25,952 nucleotides of DNA from CAZPRQ01 sp964589415 (GTDB lineage Bacteria > Patescibacteriota > Doudnabacteria > UBA920): NCBI GenBank assembly GCA_964589415.1, contig CAZPRQ010000015.1, forward strand, positions 1-25,952, given 5' to 3'. Positions within the stretch are counted from its first letter, which is position 1. The number at the start of each line of letters is the position of its first letter. Position numbers and translations under genes: made by a program. Of the stretch, positions 6,683-13,934 are shown piece after piece. The notes under the pieces were generated by a model that worked only from the letters and a program-made list of their open reading frames with translations, was not told where the DNA came from and ran no database searches.

Positions 6683-8160
6683 AAGCCGGAAAGTATTTCT
6701 ACCCTGCTTTCATCGGCTTCCAAGCCGGTAACAACTTCCCTCTCTTCATACGCCTTGGTGTTGGAATCTGTCACAATCCGCACAAACTTTTTTCTGTCCT
6801 TAGATATTATGGCTCGCTGCGGCACGGAGAGCACCTGCTGCTTTTCCGAAACATTAACAGTCAAATTCGCGGTCATGCCGGGTTTAATTTCCGGCATTTG
6901 TTCAATAGACACCGTAATTTTGTAATTTACCACCCCGGAAACTACAGTAGAGGCCGGATTTACAGTCTGTATTTTGCCCTTAAAATGCCTGTCTGTTCCC
7001 AACGAGTCAAAAGTAATATCCACCTCTTGGCCGGAACTTAGTGTAGCTATATTTGCTTCGCTCACATTGGCTTCCACATGCAAACTCCCTACATCCTGCA
7101 AAACCATTATGGTTTTGAGTGAAGTAGCTTGTTCACCTTTCTTAATATTGACTTCCGTTATTGTGCCGTCCGCGGGAGCTATTACCCGAGTATTGTCCAA
7201 ACCCGACTGCGCCGCGAGCACCTGGCCTTGGGCGGAAAGAATTTGCGCCTGAGCCGACTGCACATCTGCCGGTCGTGCTTGGGCTTTTTTCAAATCCAAA
7301 TTTGCCTGGGCGCTGACTACCGCGTTTTCCGCAGCCGACAAGGCCGCGGCGCGGGTTTCCAAAGCTGACTGATACGCGTTGTAATTGGTTACATATGTTG
7401 TTGCCAACGTATTGGGGATAGAAACAGTCCAGGTATTATTGTCAGGAACACTGGTAGATGAAAATTGAATATATAAACCCTTCGTGCCCATGGGCTGCGG
7501 AATAGTGCTAACCTGCCCGCTCCCACTTTCCAAACCGCTCACCTGAAAATACAACCCGTTACCAGTAGAATAAATAGTAATTTTGTATATTCCCTGCTCG
7601 GTTCCTATGTAAGAACCACTCACAGTGGCAGTAACTGAGCCTGTATTGCCCGTCCCCGCAACTGTCGCAAGCGCGGAGTTAAGCAATGCTTTATAAGAAT
7701 TATCCACCAATACCTGCTGCTGTTTTTTTGTAATTTCCAGGCTGGACCGAGCGTTGTCGAGCGCCACCTGATATACCGTTACTTCTTCATTGGAAGACCC
7801 TGCCAGCACCCTGTTATAGTTGGCCTGAGCCTGAGCCAAACTGCCTCGAGCCTGGGTTAATGCCGCCAACTGGTCTTTATTGGAAAGTTCCGCTAAAACC
7901 TGTCCGGCTTTAACTTTATTGCCTTCATTTGCATTTACCCTCTCAACAAAACCGCCGGCTTTAAATGCTAACTGCAAATCGGTAGTGGAAACCACTTGCC
8001 CTGTGGCCAATACAGTCTGCTTTAAATCCTGCTTTTGCACCTTTTCCGTCTGAATATCTTCTGCCGGATTTCCGCCTCCAAAAATACGGCTGGCAATAAA
8101 ACCACCCACAACAATAATAACAACTCCCCAAATAACGCGTTTTTTAGTAAAAATTTTCAT
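6643..8160 (-). CDS. MacA/HlyD-type efflux adaptor with a beta-rich insertion in the hairpin
   Basis: A 505-residue adaptor. The ATG at 8160 (MKIFTKKRVIWG) is chosen because it puts the signal anchor (about 8-28, VIWGVVIIVVGGFIASRIFG) at the N-terminus and lies 4 bp after the AbrB stop. The lipoyl/barrel-sandwich halves are at about 48-95 (TGQVVSTTDLQLAF, GNKVKAGQVLAELSN) and 322-360 (TRVIAPADGTITEVNIKKGE). Helical hairpin arms lie at about 96-165 and 255-320. The beta-barrel and membrane-proximal domains cover about 360-505 (PGMTANLTVNV, LSVPQRAI, GLSEGDEVV). Between the hairpin arms, where a TolC-docking tip normally sits, are about 90 Gly/Ser/Thr-rich beta-like residues (165-255, GSVTATVSGSYIGTEQGIYK). 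The protein joins the two permeases and ATPase encoded downstream. An organism without an outer membrane would not need TolC docking, which fits the altered tip. Confidence 0.92.
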   Translation of the reverse strand: MKIFTKKRVIWGVVIIVVGGFIASRIFGGGNPAEDIQTEKVQKQDLKQTVLATGQVVSTTDLQLAFKAGGFVERVNANEGNKVKAGQVLAELSNKDQLAALTQARGSLAQAQANYNRVLAGSSNEEVTVYQVALDNARSSLEITKKQQQVLVDNSYKALLNSALATVAGTGNTGSVTATVSGSYIGTEQGIYKITIYSTGNGLYFQVSGLESGSGQVSTIPQPMGTKGLYIQFSSTSVPDNNTWTVSIPNTLATTYVTNYNAYQSALETRAAALSAAENAVVSAQANLDLKKAQARPADVQSAQAQILSAQGQVLAAQSGLDNTRVIAPADGTITEVNIKKGEQATSLKTIMVLQDVGSLHVEANVSEANIATLSSGQEVDITFDSLGTDRHFKGKIQTVNPASTVVSGVVNYKITVSIEQMPEIKPGMTANLTVNVSEKQQVLSVPQRAIISKDRKKFVRIVTDSNTKAYEEREVVTGLEADESRVEILSGLSEGDEVVTFIKK

Positions 8161-8164
8161 ATAA

Positions 8165-8485
8165 TTATTTCTTATGCTTAAAAAGTTTAGATTGGGCAAT
8201 GGGTCCGAATAATTGCTCAATTTGCCGTTGAATGTCTTTTGTTACCCCTTCTTCCGCCGTAATATTATCCATAATGGTGGAAATAATTTCTTGCAAATGC
8301 TCAACTTTAAACAATCCCAGTGCTTTACCCAATTTACCCATAACAATCAAGTGGTCACCTGGTTTTAAATTTAAATCTTTCCGGGCTTCTACGGGAATAA
8401 CCACCTGGCCGCGTTCGCCCACCGTGGTAGTTCCATAAACTTTGTCCTTCTCCCCAAGTTTTGTGTCTATAGTGTACTTAGCCAT
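8165..8485 (-). CDS. AbrB/SpoVT-type transcriptional regulator
   Basis: A 106-residue protein. Residues 18-55 hold the swapped-hairpin AbrB/MazE DNA-binding fold: TTVGERGQVVIPVEARKDL then LKPGDHLIVMG, matching the family pattern RGQVVIPxxxR...PGD. The C-terminal half (about 60-106) is helical and basic (SKLFKHKK) and may mediate oligomerisation. It is the first gene of the efflux operon and lies 4 bp before the adaptor start. This suggests a local regulator rather than an antitoxin, since no PIN or MazF toxin follows. An inverted repeat GTATGA-4-TCATAC (8513-8528) sits over the predicted transcription start and is a candidate autoregulatory operator. There is no obvious Shine-Dalgarno before its ATG. 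Confidence 0.9.
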   Translation of the reverse strand: MAKYTIDTKLGEKDKVYGTTTVGERGQVVIPVEARKDLNLKPGDHLIVMGKLGKALGLFKVEHLQEIISTIMDNITAEEGVTKDIQRQIEQLFGPIAQSKLFKHKK

Positions 8486-8512
8486 TTTTTCTGTTTAATT
8501 GCGAATTTAAAT

Positions 8513-8528
8513 GTATGACGTTTCATAC
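8513..8528 (-). promoter_or_regulatory. Candidate operator for the AbrB-like regulator
   Basis: The inverted repeat GTATGA-AACG-TCATAC lies just downstream of the -10 box, across the expected transcription start. A second GTATGA overlaps the -10 box, giving two direct half-sites 9 bp apart. The link to the AbrB-like protein is inference from position. Confidence 0.4.
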
Positions 8529-8530
8529 TT

Positions 8531-8559
8531 ATCATACCTTACAGAAACAGGACTGTCAA
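8531..8559 (-). promoter_or_regulatory. Promoter of the AbrB/efflux operon
   Basis: Minus-strand TTGACA (8559-8554), a 17-nt spacer and TATGAT (8536-8531). The -35 box is perfect and the -10 box has one mismatch. Expected start near 8524, giving a leader of about 40 nt. Confidence 0.82.
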
Positions 8560-8567
8560 GCGAATGA

Positions 8568-8615
8568 GCTAATAAGCAAATATGCTAATAAGCCTATAAG
8601 CTAAGTAGCAAATAA
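8568..8615. repeat. Three-copy 16-bp tandem repeat (iteron-like)
   Basis: GCTAATAAGCAAATAT, GCTAATAAGCCTATAA and GCTAAGTAGCAAATAA start at 8568, 8584 and 8600, a strict 16-bp period. The array sits between the terminator of the zinc-ribbon gene and the -35 box of the AbrB operon. Confidence 0.88.
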
Positions 8616-8645
8616 AAAACCAGGGTAACCGTTAGGTCGCCCTGG
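8614..8645 (-). terminator. Intrinsic terminator of the zinc-ribbon gene
   Basis: On the minus strand CCAGGG (8645-8640) pairs with CCCTGG (8625-8620), extended by inner ACC/GGT pairs, and is followed by six T (8619-8614). It lies 22 bp after the stop codon at 8668. The hairpin matches HP1 of the leftmost two-hairpin element at 19 of 26 positions. Confidence 0.85.
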
Positions 8646-8667
8646 GATTTAGATGTTTGAGCCCCAA

Positions 8668-8853
8668 TTACCATACTTGCCGTGAAGGATGCTCCCCTGA
8701 TTTTGGAAGTTTTGAGATAGCTTCCTCCATCAACTTACGGGCAAGATACCCGCTTATAGTGATTTTGCATTTTGGACAGAAGAATTCCTTTCCCCCCTGC
8801 CTAACCACAAGCTCGGTCTGGCAACCTTGATTCTTGCATTGAATTAATGTCAT
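8668..8853 (-). CDS. Small zinc-ribbon protein
   Basis: A 61-residue protein with two cysteine pairs, C6-x4-C11 (CKNQGC) and C26-x2-C29 (CPKC), spaced as in a zinc ribbon. A basic helix follows (YLARKLMEEAISKL). The start is well supported by a strong Shine-Dalgarno, GGGGAGG, 4 nt before the ATG. A small hairpin (TGCCGC-AATA-GCGGCA) sits in the leader just upstream of that site. The gene stands alone between two intrinsic terminators, one for the 447-residue gene upstream and its own downstream, so it probably has its own promoter in the approximately 75 bp between. No clear promoter box is visible. Possible roles include nucleic-acid binding or a regulatory accessory; no specific family is recognised. 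Confidence 0.72.
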   Translation of the reverse strand: MTLIQCKNQGCQTELVVRQGGKEFFCPKCKITISGYLARKLMEEAISKLPKSGEHPSRQVW

Positions 8854-8925
8854 ACATCCTCCCCTGCCGCTATTGCGGCATTGTTTTGTTTTAACTTGTC
8901 CACCCTGCTATTAAGCAAGGCAAAC

Positions 8926-8951
8926 AAAAAACCGGCCTCGCTTGAGGCCGG
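8926..8951 (-). terminator. Intrinsic terminator of the 447-residue gene
   Basis: Perfect 8-bp stem CCGGCCTC / GAGGCCGG with loop AAGC (minus strand, 8951-8932), followed by six T (8931-8926). It lies about 115 bp after the stop codon at 9066. Confidence 0.92.
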
Positions 8952-9065
8952 GAGTTTTAGGTTGAGAACTAGTTTATAATCAACGCAAAATTCCTGGTCC
9001 CAGCCGGCTGGGTAAAATAAAAGAAAAACCAAAAATTTTGCTTCAATTGCTTCATATATTACATA

Positions 9066-10406
9066 TTACATTAATTGCTCTAGCCTTGTCAACAACTTCT
9101 CTACTTTAAACTCTTTTTCTATTTTAACTTGTTCTGATTGTTGGTCAAATTCCTTATCCTGCTCCGCTTTGGGCACTACCACACTATATATAGTAGGCAG
9201 GTTTAAATCTATGCTTTCCTTTAAAGTCAACGCTCCAGCAAGTTGTTTAAATAATGGGTAATAATCTTTTTGGCTGCTTATTAAATCGCCCGAAGCTGGA
9301 CGAATAACTCCGGCTGGAGATTTAATAAATGCCAATGCGCTTTCGGCAAAAAGTTTAGTAGGTATATAGCCTATGCTTGAGACAGCTTCTCTCTGACCCA
9401 AATTTTCCAGCAGTCCGCCTAACTTTTTTGCCACCTGGGTTAGCCAAGTTGTTTGAGTAAACCCGCCCACGCACGCTACGCCGGCAATTAACAGCGCGGC
9501 AAAACACAAAGGGCTGGACGCGTACCACTTACCCGCCTCAAGCTGGGTTACAATTTCTTGGCTGTCCACAATTCCATTTAATGACTGCCTACGGCCATGT
9601 GATCCAATTTGCCAAAATAAAAATGTATGTTCATTGTCAAATTCCGAACGCCACGCGTTCCTGCCAGGAGCCGTGAACACTAACCGGTAAAGCGGGTGGT
9701 TGGGCAAATTTGCTATAGTCAATAAAAATTCCTTAACTACCTGTTCAAGCGGCACATACACCGCTTTCGGGGCCGAAGGAAAAACCTCGTGCCAAATATT
9801 TTGACTTGCCAAGCTGGCCTGGTGGGAAAAACTTGTCTGGTCCAATAAATTTGCAAGCTTGGCAACGCGGGAAAAACTACGCGTATAATGGTTTAATTTT
9901 TCAAAGCGCGCCAAGTGGCTATTGTTAAATGCAGGAGTGGAAATTACCGGTAATGTTTTATACCGGCTTGGCAATACTGAAAAACGTCGCGTTTCGCCAT
10001 TTGAATCATGGTAAAGCGAGCAGGCCGACCAAGATGAAGTATTGTTTAAAGACACGCTTTCAGTAGGCAAAATTATTGCAAATTCACTGGAAGAAAACCG
10101 CAGCGAATACATAATATCCGCGTTTACGAAAGTGGGATGTCCCCAAAGCCCATGGTGATCAATGGTAGAGACAATTGGCTTTGACTTTAATTGCGCGGAC
10201 ACAAGCGAGGCAAATTTAGCACCCACAAATTCCTCTGCTGTTTTTTTGAAAGCTTCCACAAACAACAAATCCAAGCCACCCGCTTGAGGTATTTGCCATG
10301 AATGAACATATTCCAAAACCGTACGCCGGCCTTCGGCTTCATAAATTGACTTAAGCGCCGGCCGGCGCAAAAAAACTTCCTGTCTTAAATAATCTAAAAA
10401 TACCAT
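9066..10406 (-). CDS. 447-residue protein of unknown function
   Basis: A 446- to 449-residue soluble protein depending on start. I use ATG at 10406 (MVFLDYLRQEVF); a TTG at 10415 would add three residues. It has no signal peptide; one hydrophobic stretch (about 300-318, LCFAALLIAGVACVGGF) could be a buried helix. A distinctive STIDHHGLWGHPTFVNADI segment (about 85-103) has paired histidines, as might form a metal or catalytic site. Another histidine-rich stretch (FWQIGSHGRRQS) lies near 265. The C-terminus is charged (EQSEQVKIEKEFKVEKLLTR). I do not recognise the family. A TATAAT box ends only about 10 bp before the ATG and no Shine-Dalgarno is correctly placed, so the message may be leaderless. 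A strong terminator follows. Confidence 0.8.
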   Translation of the reverse strand: MVFLDYLRQEVFLRRPALKSIYEAEGRRTVLEYVHSWQIPQAGGLDLLFVEAFKKTAEEFVGAKFASLVSAQLKSKPIVSTIDHHGLWGHPTFVNADIMYSLRFSSSEFAIILPTESVSLNNTSSWSACSLYHDSNGETRRFSVLPSRYKTLPVISTPAFNNSHLARFEKLNHYTRSFSRVAKLANLLDQTSFSHQASLASQNIWHEVFPSAPKAVYVPLEQVVKEFLLTIANLPNHPLYRLVFTAPGRNAWRSEFDNEHTFLFWQIGSHGRRQSLNGIVDSQEIVTQLEAGKWYASSPLCFAALLIAGVACVGGFTQTTWLTQVAKKLGGLLENLGQREAVSSIGYIPTKLFAESALAFIKSPAGVIRPASGDLISSQKDYYPLFKQLAGALTLKESIDLNLPTIYSVVVPKAEQDKEFDQQSEQVKIEKEFKVEKLLTRLEQLM

Positions 10407-10416
10407 AGTATACAAA

Positions 10417-10445
10417 ATTATATACCATTCCTAAGACAAACAAAA
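10417..10445 (-). promoter_or_regulatory. Putative promoter of the 447-residue gene
   Basis: TATAAT at 10422-10417 (minus), with a weak TTTTGT at 10445-10440 across 17 nt. The weak -35 overlaps the U-tract of the preceding terminator. Expected start is at or next to the ATG at 10406. Confidence 0.45.
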
Positions 10446-10473
10446 ATCCCCCAAACCTTACAAGGCTTGGGGG
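10442..10473 (-). terminator. Intrinsic terminator of the prepilin gene
   Basis: Minus-strand stem CCCCCAAGCCTT / AAGGTTTGGGGG (12 pairs, one G.T) with a tight loop, followed by ATTTTTG. It lies 10 bp after the prepilin stop at 10484. Confidence 0.92.
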
Positions 10474-10483
10474 AAAAATGAAA

Positions 10484-10972
10484 TTAATGGGATCCGGTAG
10501 AGGAAACATACCTAATTCCGGCTTGAAAATTGCCCGTTGTGCTGCCCAGACAATAATAATACCTATAATCAGGATATACTTGGGCACCATTTGATCCGAG
10601 ATAAGCAGTACCTTGGGGCATATACCAATAGGTGTTCGCGGCTTGCCCGGTTACCGGGTTAACTGACGCACAAGCGCCATCTGCCGGCAAAGGTGCGGCA
10701 GGAATAGTACTGGCAAAATTTGGAGAAAGACCGTCCGGAATGCCGTCATTATTTGCATCGGCTGGAAAACCTTTGTTAGCGGCGTCAAACAAACCCATGG
10801 CCGTAATCATTTGCGTCATATCGCTTATGCGCTTGCTGTCACGTGATTTTCTACGCGCGTCCATAAAGGAAATAAGCGCAATGGAAGTCAGTAAAGCAAT
10901 TATAGCCACTACTACTAGCAATTCTATAAGAGTAAACCCAAATAATCGTTTTTTTTGTTTTTGATTTCGCAT
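10484..10972 (-). CDS. Type IV prepilin-like protein
   Basis: A 162-residue class III/type IV prepilin. A short basic leader MRNQKQKKRLFG ends in Gly12, the expected prepilin-peptidase cleavage site. The mature protein starts FTLIELLVVVAIIALLTSIA, with Phe+1 (N-methylated in the family) and Glu+5. After the hydrophobic helix comes DARRKSRDSKRISDMTQMITAM, as in minor pilins and pseudopilins of Patescibacteria and Gram-positives. The C-terminal globular part (about 68-162) has two cysteines (about C100 and C141) that may form a disulphide. There are Ala/Pro-rich loops and a calcium-type run DANNDGIPDG (about 71-80). The gene is monocistronic, with its own extended -10 promoter and a strong terminator. 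No secretion ATPase or peptidase gene is nearby, so assembly must use genes outside the window. Confidence 0.93.
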   Translation of the reverse strand: MRNQKQKKRLFGFTLIELLVVVAIIALLTSIALISFMDARRKSRDSKRISDMTQMITAMGLFDAANKGFPADANNDGIPDGLSPNFASTIPAAPLPADGACASVNPVTGQAANTYWYMPQGTAYLGSNGAQVYPDYRYYYCLGSTTGNFQAGIRYVSSTGSH

Positions 10973-10998
10973 GTATTAAAGTTGAATTTTATATTTCT

Positions 10999-11007
10999 AT
11001 TATACCA
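10999..11007 (-). promoter_or_regulatory. Extended -10 promoter of the prepilin gene
   Basis: TGGTATAAT on the minus strand (11007-10999), an extended -10 of the form TGnTATAAT. No good -35 is needed or seen. It lies about 25 bp before the prepilin ATG. The remaining spacer to 11162 is A/T-rich with no gene seen. Confidence 0.6.
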
Positions 11008-11162
11008 CATTTACAAGTCTACCAGGTGGATAAAGTTTAACCGGCTATTTCGCAATGCCTTAATTAATACCAAAACTTTTAGCCATACAGCATAAAATTG
11101 GCAAAATGCAGGTATTATACTCTGACTAAATAACAAAAATTCCCAATTTCTAAGCTATAAAG

Positions 11163-11894
11163 TTATTTCCAACCTTTTGTATACTTAGACCAGCGGGATA
11201 AAAAAAGTTTCCAATTTTTATTCCAATATTTGTCGCGATCTTTTTTGGAAATAATATCGGGGGTTTGGGATTGGCTGCCTTCGTGGTAAACAAAGACGCG
11301 CGGATCCACGTAAACATTAAACCCTTTATCGTAAAGTTGGAAAAGCATTTCTAAATCTTCACTCCCTGCCCGCTCATAAATAGGATTAAAGCCACCTGTG
11401 GCCTCTAAGGCCTTACGAGTAAACAGCATAAATTCTCCCCATACCACGTCCTTAAACTTTTGTAATTTATATGGCTTGCCAAAACTTTGATCCATTTTCT
11501 TGGTAAGTTTATTCCCATATAATCCAACTAACAACCATAGGGTTAGGGGCGAAACCATCCCTGCCTGTTTATCTTTATCCAAAGTTTGCTTTAAAGGCTT
11601 GAACCAGTCCGGCGGCACTACAACATCGTTATTTACCACAGCAATATAGTTGCCTTCCGAAAGTTCAATGCCCTTATTCCAAGCCGTGGATAGCGTTTCT
11701 ATTTTATTAAATCTAAAATACTTATCTGCGTTTTGTTTAAAAAAACTTATGGCCTTTTTGTCCGTAGAACCGTTATCAATAAGAATGAGTTCGTAATCAC
11801 CCTTTGTATATTGCCGGACGCTCGAAACAAACCTCTTGTTGACCTCAAGATTATTAATCACTACGACTACAATGGAAAGCGTTTTTTTGGCCAT
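11163..11894 (-). CDS. GT2-family glycosyltransferase
   Basis: A 243-residue GT-A fold enzyme of family GT2. The N-terminal beta-alpha unit LSIVVVVINN (6-15), the nucleotide-binding ILIDNGSTDK (37-46), AWNKGI (71-76) and the metal-binding NND (88-90) before VVVPPDW are all in normal order. An acidic acceptor-site motif GSEDLEMLFQLYDKGF follows at about 175-190. It would transfer a sugar from a nucleotide sugar to an acceptor such as a rhamnose or peptidoglycan-linked polymer; the acceptor is not predictable. No membrane helix is evident, so it is probably cytosolic or peripheral. It is the last gene of the long nucleotide-chemistry operon and starts 9 bp after the stop of the Nudix gene upstream. 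No terminator is obvious behind it. Confidence 0.92.
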   Translation of the reverse strand: MAKKTLSIVVVVINNLEVNKRFVSSVRQYTKGDYELILIDNGSTDKKAISFFKQNADKYFRFNKIETLSTAWNKGIELSEGNYIAVVNNDVVVPPDWFKPLKQTLDKDKQAGMVSPLTLWLLVGLYGNKLTKKMDQSFGKPYKLQKFKDVVWGEFMLFTRKALEATGGFNPIYERAGSEDLEMLFQLYDKGFNVYVDPRVFVYHEGSQSQTPDIISKKDRDKYWNKNWKLFLSRWSKYTKGWK

Positions 11895-11903
11895 ATTACT
11901 ATA

Positions 11904-12434
11904 TTATTTGTTTAAAATCTCTATGGCCTTTAGATTGGCCGGATCCGTGACGATTAACCTAGCTTCATTTAGGCTCATCCATTTTGTTGCGTGAAATTCC
12001 TGTGGATCGACGTTAAAATTTGAACCATCGGTTTCTACTAAAAACCAAATATCTAAATGTTCTTTGCAGGGCTGGGTCGGGTTGTTAATTGGCGTAATTG
12101 AAATAAGGAAAGGTTTGGGTAATTCAGGAAAAAAGTTCGCCACCCCCAACTCTTCCTTAATTTCTCGATTAAGCGCTTCGAGCAATAATTCACCTTTATC
12201 AATATGCCCTCCTGGCGAAAGCCATAAGCCGGATTTTTTGTGATGGACAATGAATACCTGTTTTGTCTTGGGGTTATACGGCAAAAAGTAAGCGCAGAAA
12301 TGCGACATGTTTCCCGCATCTCGGGTTAAACCACCACCTACATTTAACCTTGTTAAAAACCGCTGGGCTAATTCCGGTTCCTGAGAGGTTATATCACCAA
12401 CAATTTGTCTAATTTGTTCATTTAGTGTAATCAT
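11904..12434 (-). CDS. Nudix hydrolase
   Basis: A 176-residue protein with a complete Nudix box at residues 76-98: G-HIDKG-E-LLLEALN-REIKEELGV, matching Gx5Ex7REUxEExGU, with the metal-binding REIKEE glutamates present. The N-terminal region (about 1-45) is helical and includes a Gly-rich turn (NVGGGLTRDAGN). The strand FIVHHKKSGLWLSPGGH is typical of MutT-like enzymes that accept nucleoside diphosphate derivatives. The substrate cannot be inferred. Its ATG overlaps the stop of the VOC gene by ATGA, so they are translationally coupled. It is one of two Nudix genes in this operon. Confidence 0.94.
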   Translation of the reverse strand: MITLNEQIRQIVGDITSQEPELAQRFLTRLNVGGGLTRDAGNMSHFCAYFLPYNPKTKQVFIVHHKKSGLWLSPGGHIDKGELLLEALNREIKEELGVANFFPELPKPFLISITPINNPTQPCKEHLDIWFLVETDGSNFNVDPQEFHATKWMSLNEARLIVTDPANLKAIEILNK

Positions 12435-12805
12435 ATATTTTCCGATTTTGTTGCAACTTCTAAAATATACCCGTCAGGGTCTTTAAAATCCACGGTATAA
12501 GAACTCCTGTTTTTATAACTGCTTTCAACCGGTCCGCGAATGATTTGCGCTTTCATGCTTTTTAAAAACTCGCCGACACTATCTACGACTTCTTTAGAAT
12601 CAGCTAAAAAGCAAATATGCCTCGGACCAACGTTTTTATTAAAAACAACTGACTGCTCAATAAAATAAATTTTAGCACCACCATCGCTAAAACTTGTTTC
12701 ATCGAACTGCTTCCAGCCGATCAAAGAAAAAAGCTGGCTGTAAAATTCCAGCGACCTTTTTAAATCCGAAACCCAAAATTCTATGTGTTTAATGCCTGTA
12801 TCCAT
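12431..12805 (-). CDS. VOC/glyoxalase-fold protein
   Basis: A 124-residue VOC-superfamily protein. It opens with IKHIEFWVSDLKRSLEFYSQLF, the canonical first beta-alpha-beta with a metal-ligand position at H7. The paired module follows with HICFLADSKEVVDSVGEFL, and it ends in YTVDFKDPDGYILEVA, the signature closing strand (DPDGxxxE). The family includes glyoxalase I, fosfomycin and bleomycin resistance proteins and dioxygenases; this length suits single-domain dimeric members. The substrate is not identifiable. It overlaps the Nudix gene downstream by 4 nt and starts 2 bp after the nucleotidyltransferase stop. Confidence 0.93.
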   Translation of the reverse strand: MDTGIKHIEFWVSDLKRSLEFYSQLFSLIGWKQFDETSFSDGGAKIYFIEQSVVFNKNVGPRHICFLADSKEVVDSVGEFLKSMKAQIIRGPVESSYKNRSSYTVDFKDPDGYILEVATKSENI

Positions 12806-12807
12806 AT

Positions 12808-13539
12808 TTATGTGTGAAATGACTTTTTGTTGGTAGGTGGAATGTAAAGTTCGCCAGTTAATTTTAACTCTGCTTGTTCACCGACAAACTTTCCAATAAG
12901 AATTGCTTTCCTAGCTTTCTCTCGCCAATCTATGATCTTATTAAATCGCTGCACTAACTGGTATAATGCGCTATTTCGCTTACTTAAGTCGTTTAGCCTG
13001 TCCTTTGGCCGTGGAAACCAAATATTACTAAAACGGTAAAAATTGTTAACGAACTCATTGACCGCATAATTTATCAACAGCAAAGCTGGATTATTATCGT
13101 GCAAACAGTCCTCAATATCCTGAATATAAGTAGCCATATCGTAATCTTTCCATGCCAGCCCCAGTTTAGTCAGTGACTTTGGTCCTTTCTGCCAATTTTG
13201 TTTGGCCTGCTTGACCAATCTCCCCAAAATTTTACCTTTGCTGTCATGCACAATTTCACCGCTTACAAACATAAATGTGGTTACGCCCCGTCCTTCCTGT
13301 AAATCTTCCTGAAATTCTTTCTTAATCTGTTTTTGATCATTGCAAAAAACTTCCACCCACTCGCCGTCAATTTTCCAGGTCTTTCTCCAACGTGGCACTC
13401 CGTCTTTTAAAATCACGAAAAAATCCCAATCCGCATTCTTACTAGCTTTGCCGACGGTGCGTGAACCGGTAAGCATAATAGCTTGGCAACCTTTGATTTT
13501 TTGAATTTCTGTTAAAATGGATTTTGGAATATTTATCAT
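12808..13539 (-). CDS. Nucleotidyltransferase-fold protein (aminoglycoside-type)
   Basis: A 243-residue protein of the pol-beta nucleotidyltransferase superfamily. The signature LTGSRTVGKASKNADWDFFV (23-42) gives the G25-S26 turn and catalytic D37-x-D39. A further acidic/hydrophobic strand (GEWVEVFCND, about 61-70) may supply the third carboxylate. The C-terminal helical domain (about 110-235) resembles kanamycin/aminoglycoside nucleotidyltransferase accessory helices. The family moves an NMP from NTP onto a hydroxyl or phosphate, in drug resistance, tRNA or toxin chemistry; the substrate is not decided. It lies between the HIT gene (4 bp before) and the VOC gene (2 bp after). Confidence 0.88.
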   Translation of the reverse strand: MINIPKSILTEIQKIKGCQAIMLTGSRTVGKASKNADWDFFVILKDGVPRWRKTWKIDGEWVEVFCNDQKQIKKEFQEDLQEGRGVTTFMFVSGEIVHDSKGKILGRLVKQAKQNWQKGPKSLTKLGLAWKDYDMATYIQDIEDCLHDNNPALLLINYAVNEFVNNFYRFSNIWFPRPKDRLNDLSKRNSALYQLVQRFNKIIDWREKARKAILIGKFVGEQAELKLTGELYIPPTNKKSFHT

Positions 13540-13543
13540 AAAG

Positions 13544-13834
13544 TTAGTAAGCTCCTTTGATCTTTTCCAGTGTTATTTTTCTTTCCTCATCATTTACGCG
13601 TTCTGTCTGGTTCATAAGCTGATCTTGCCAGCGGGGATAAACATGGAAATGGATGTGAAAAACATCCTGGCCGGCGGCGGGTTCGTTGGCTTGGGTAATA
13701 TATACTCCTTCACATTTTAGGCCTTGCTTTACGACTTTAGCGGTTTTAATCAACTCGGCTATTATAGAACTACCGATTTCCGCGTCTAAGCTATAAATGT
13801 CCGGTATGTGCTTTTTGGGAACTACCAAAGGATG
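13544..13834 (-). CDS. HIT-family nucleotide hydrolase/transferase, 5' part lost in gap
   Basis: The C-terminal 96 codons of a HIT protein. It starts HPLVVPKKHIPDIYSL, the conserved strand-helix before the active site. The histidine triad HIHFHVYPR supplies the His-x-His-x-His-xx motif with the catalytic nucleophile. The upstream part, which should include about 35-40 residues with a CxxC zinc pair in many members, falls in the 100-N gap. HIT enzymes cleave nucleotidyl-phosphate bonds (Hint, Ap4A hydrolase types); which one cannot be settled. The apparent fusion to the phosphatase gene is only an artefact of an open frame through N. Confidence 0.9.
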   Translation of the reverse strand, partial: HPLVVPKKHIPDIYSLDAEIGSSIIAELIKTAKVVKQGLKCEGVYITQANEPAAGQDVFHIHFHVYPRWQDQLMNQTERVNDEERKITLEKIKGAY

Positions 13835-13934
13835 NNNNNNNNNNNNNNNNNNNNNNNNNNNNNNNNNNNNNNNNNNNNNNNNNNNNNNNNNNNNNNNNNN
13901 NNNNNNNNNNNNNNNNNNNNNNNNNNNNNNNNNN
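13835..13934. other. Assembly gap, 100 N
   Basis: A run of exactly 100 N between the HIT and phosphatase genes. From typical lengths, about 35-40 residues at the 3' end of the phosphatase and a similar number at the 5' end of HIT are missing. The true gap is therefore likely nearer 200-250 bp than 100. No duplicated flanks are seen. Confidence 0.97.

Noticed and set aside
8850..9032. 60-residue open frame
   Set aside because: It crosses a perfect intrinsic terminator with T-run and has no start context.
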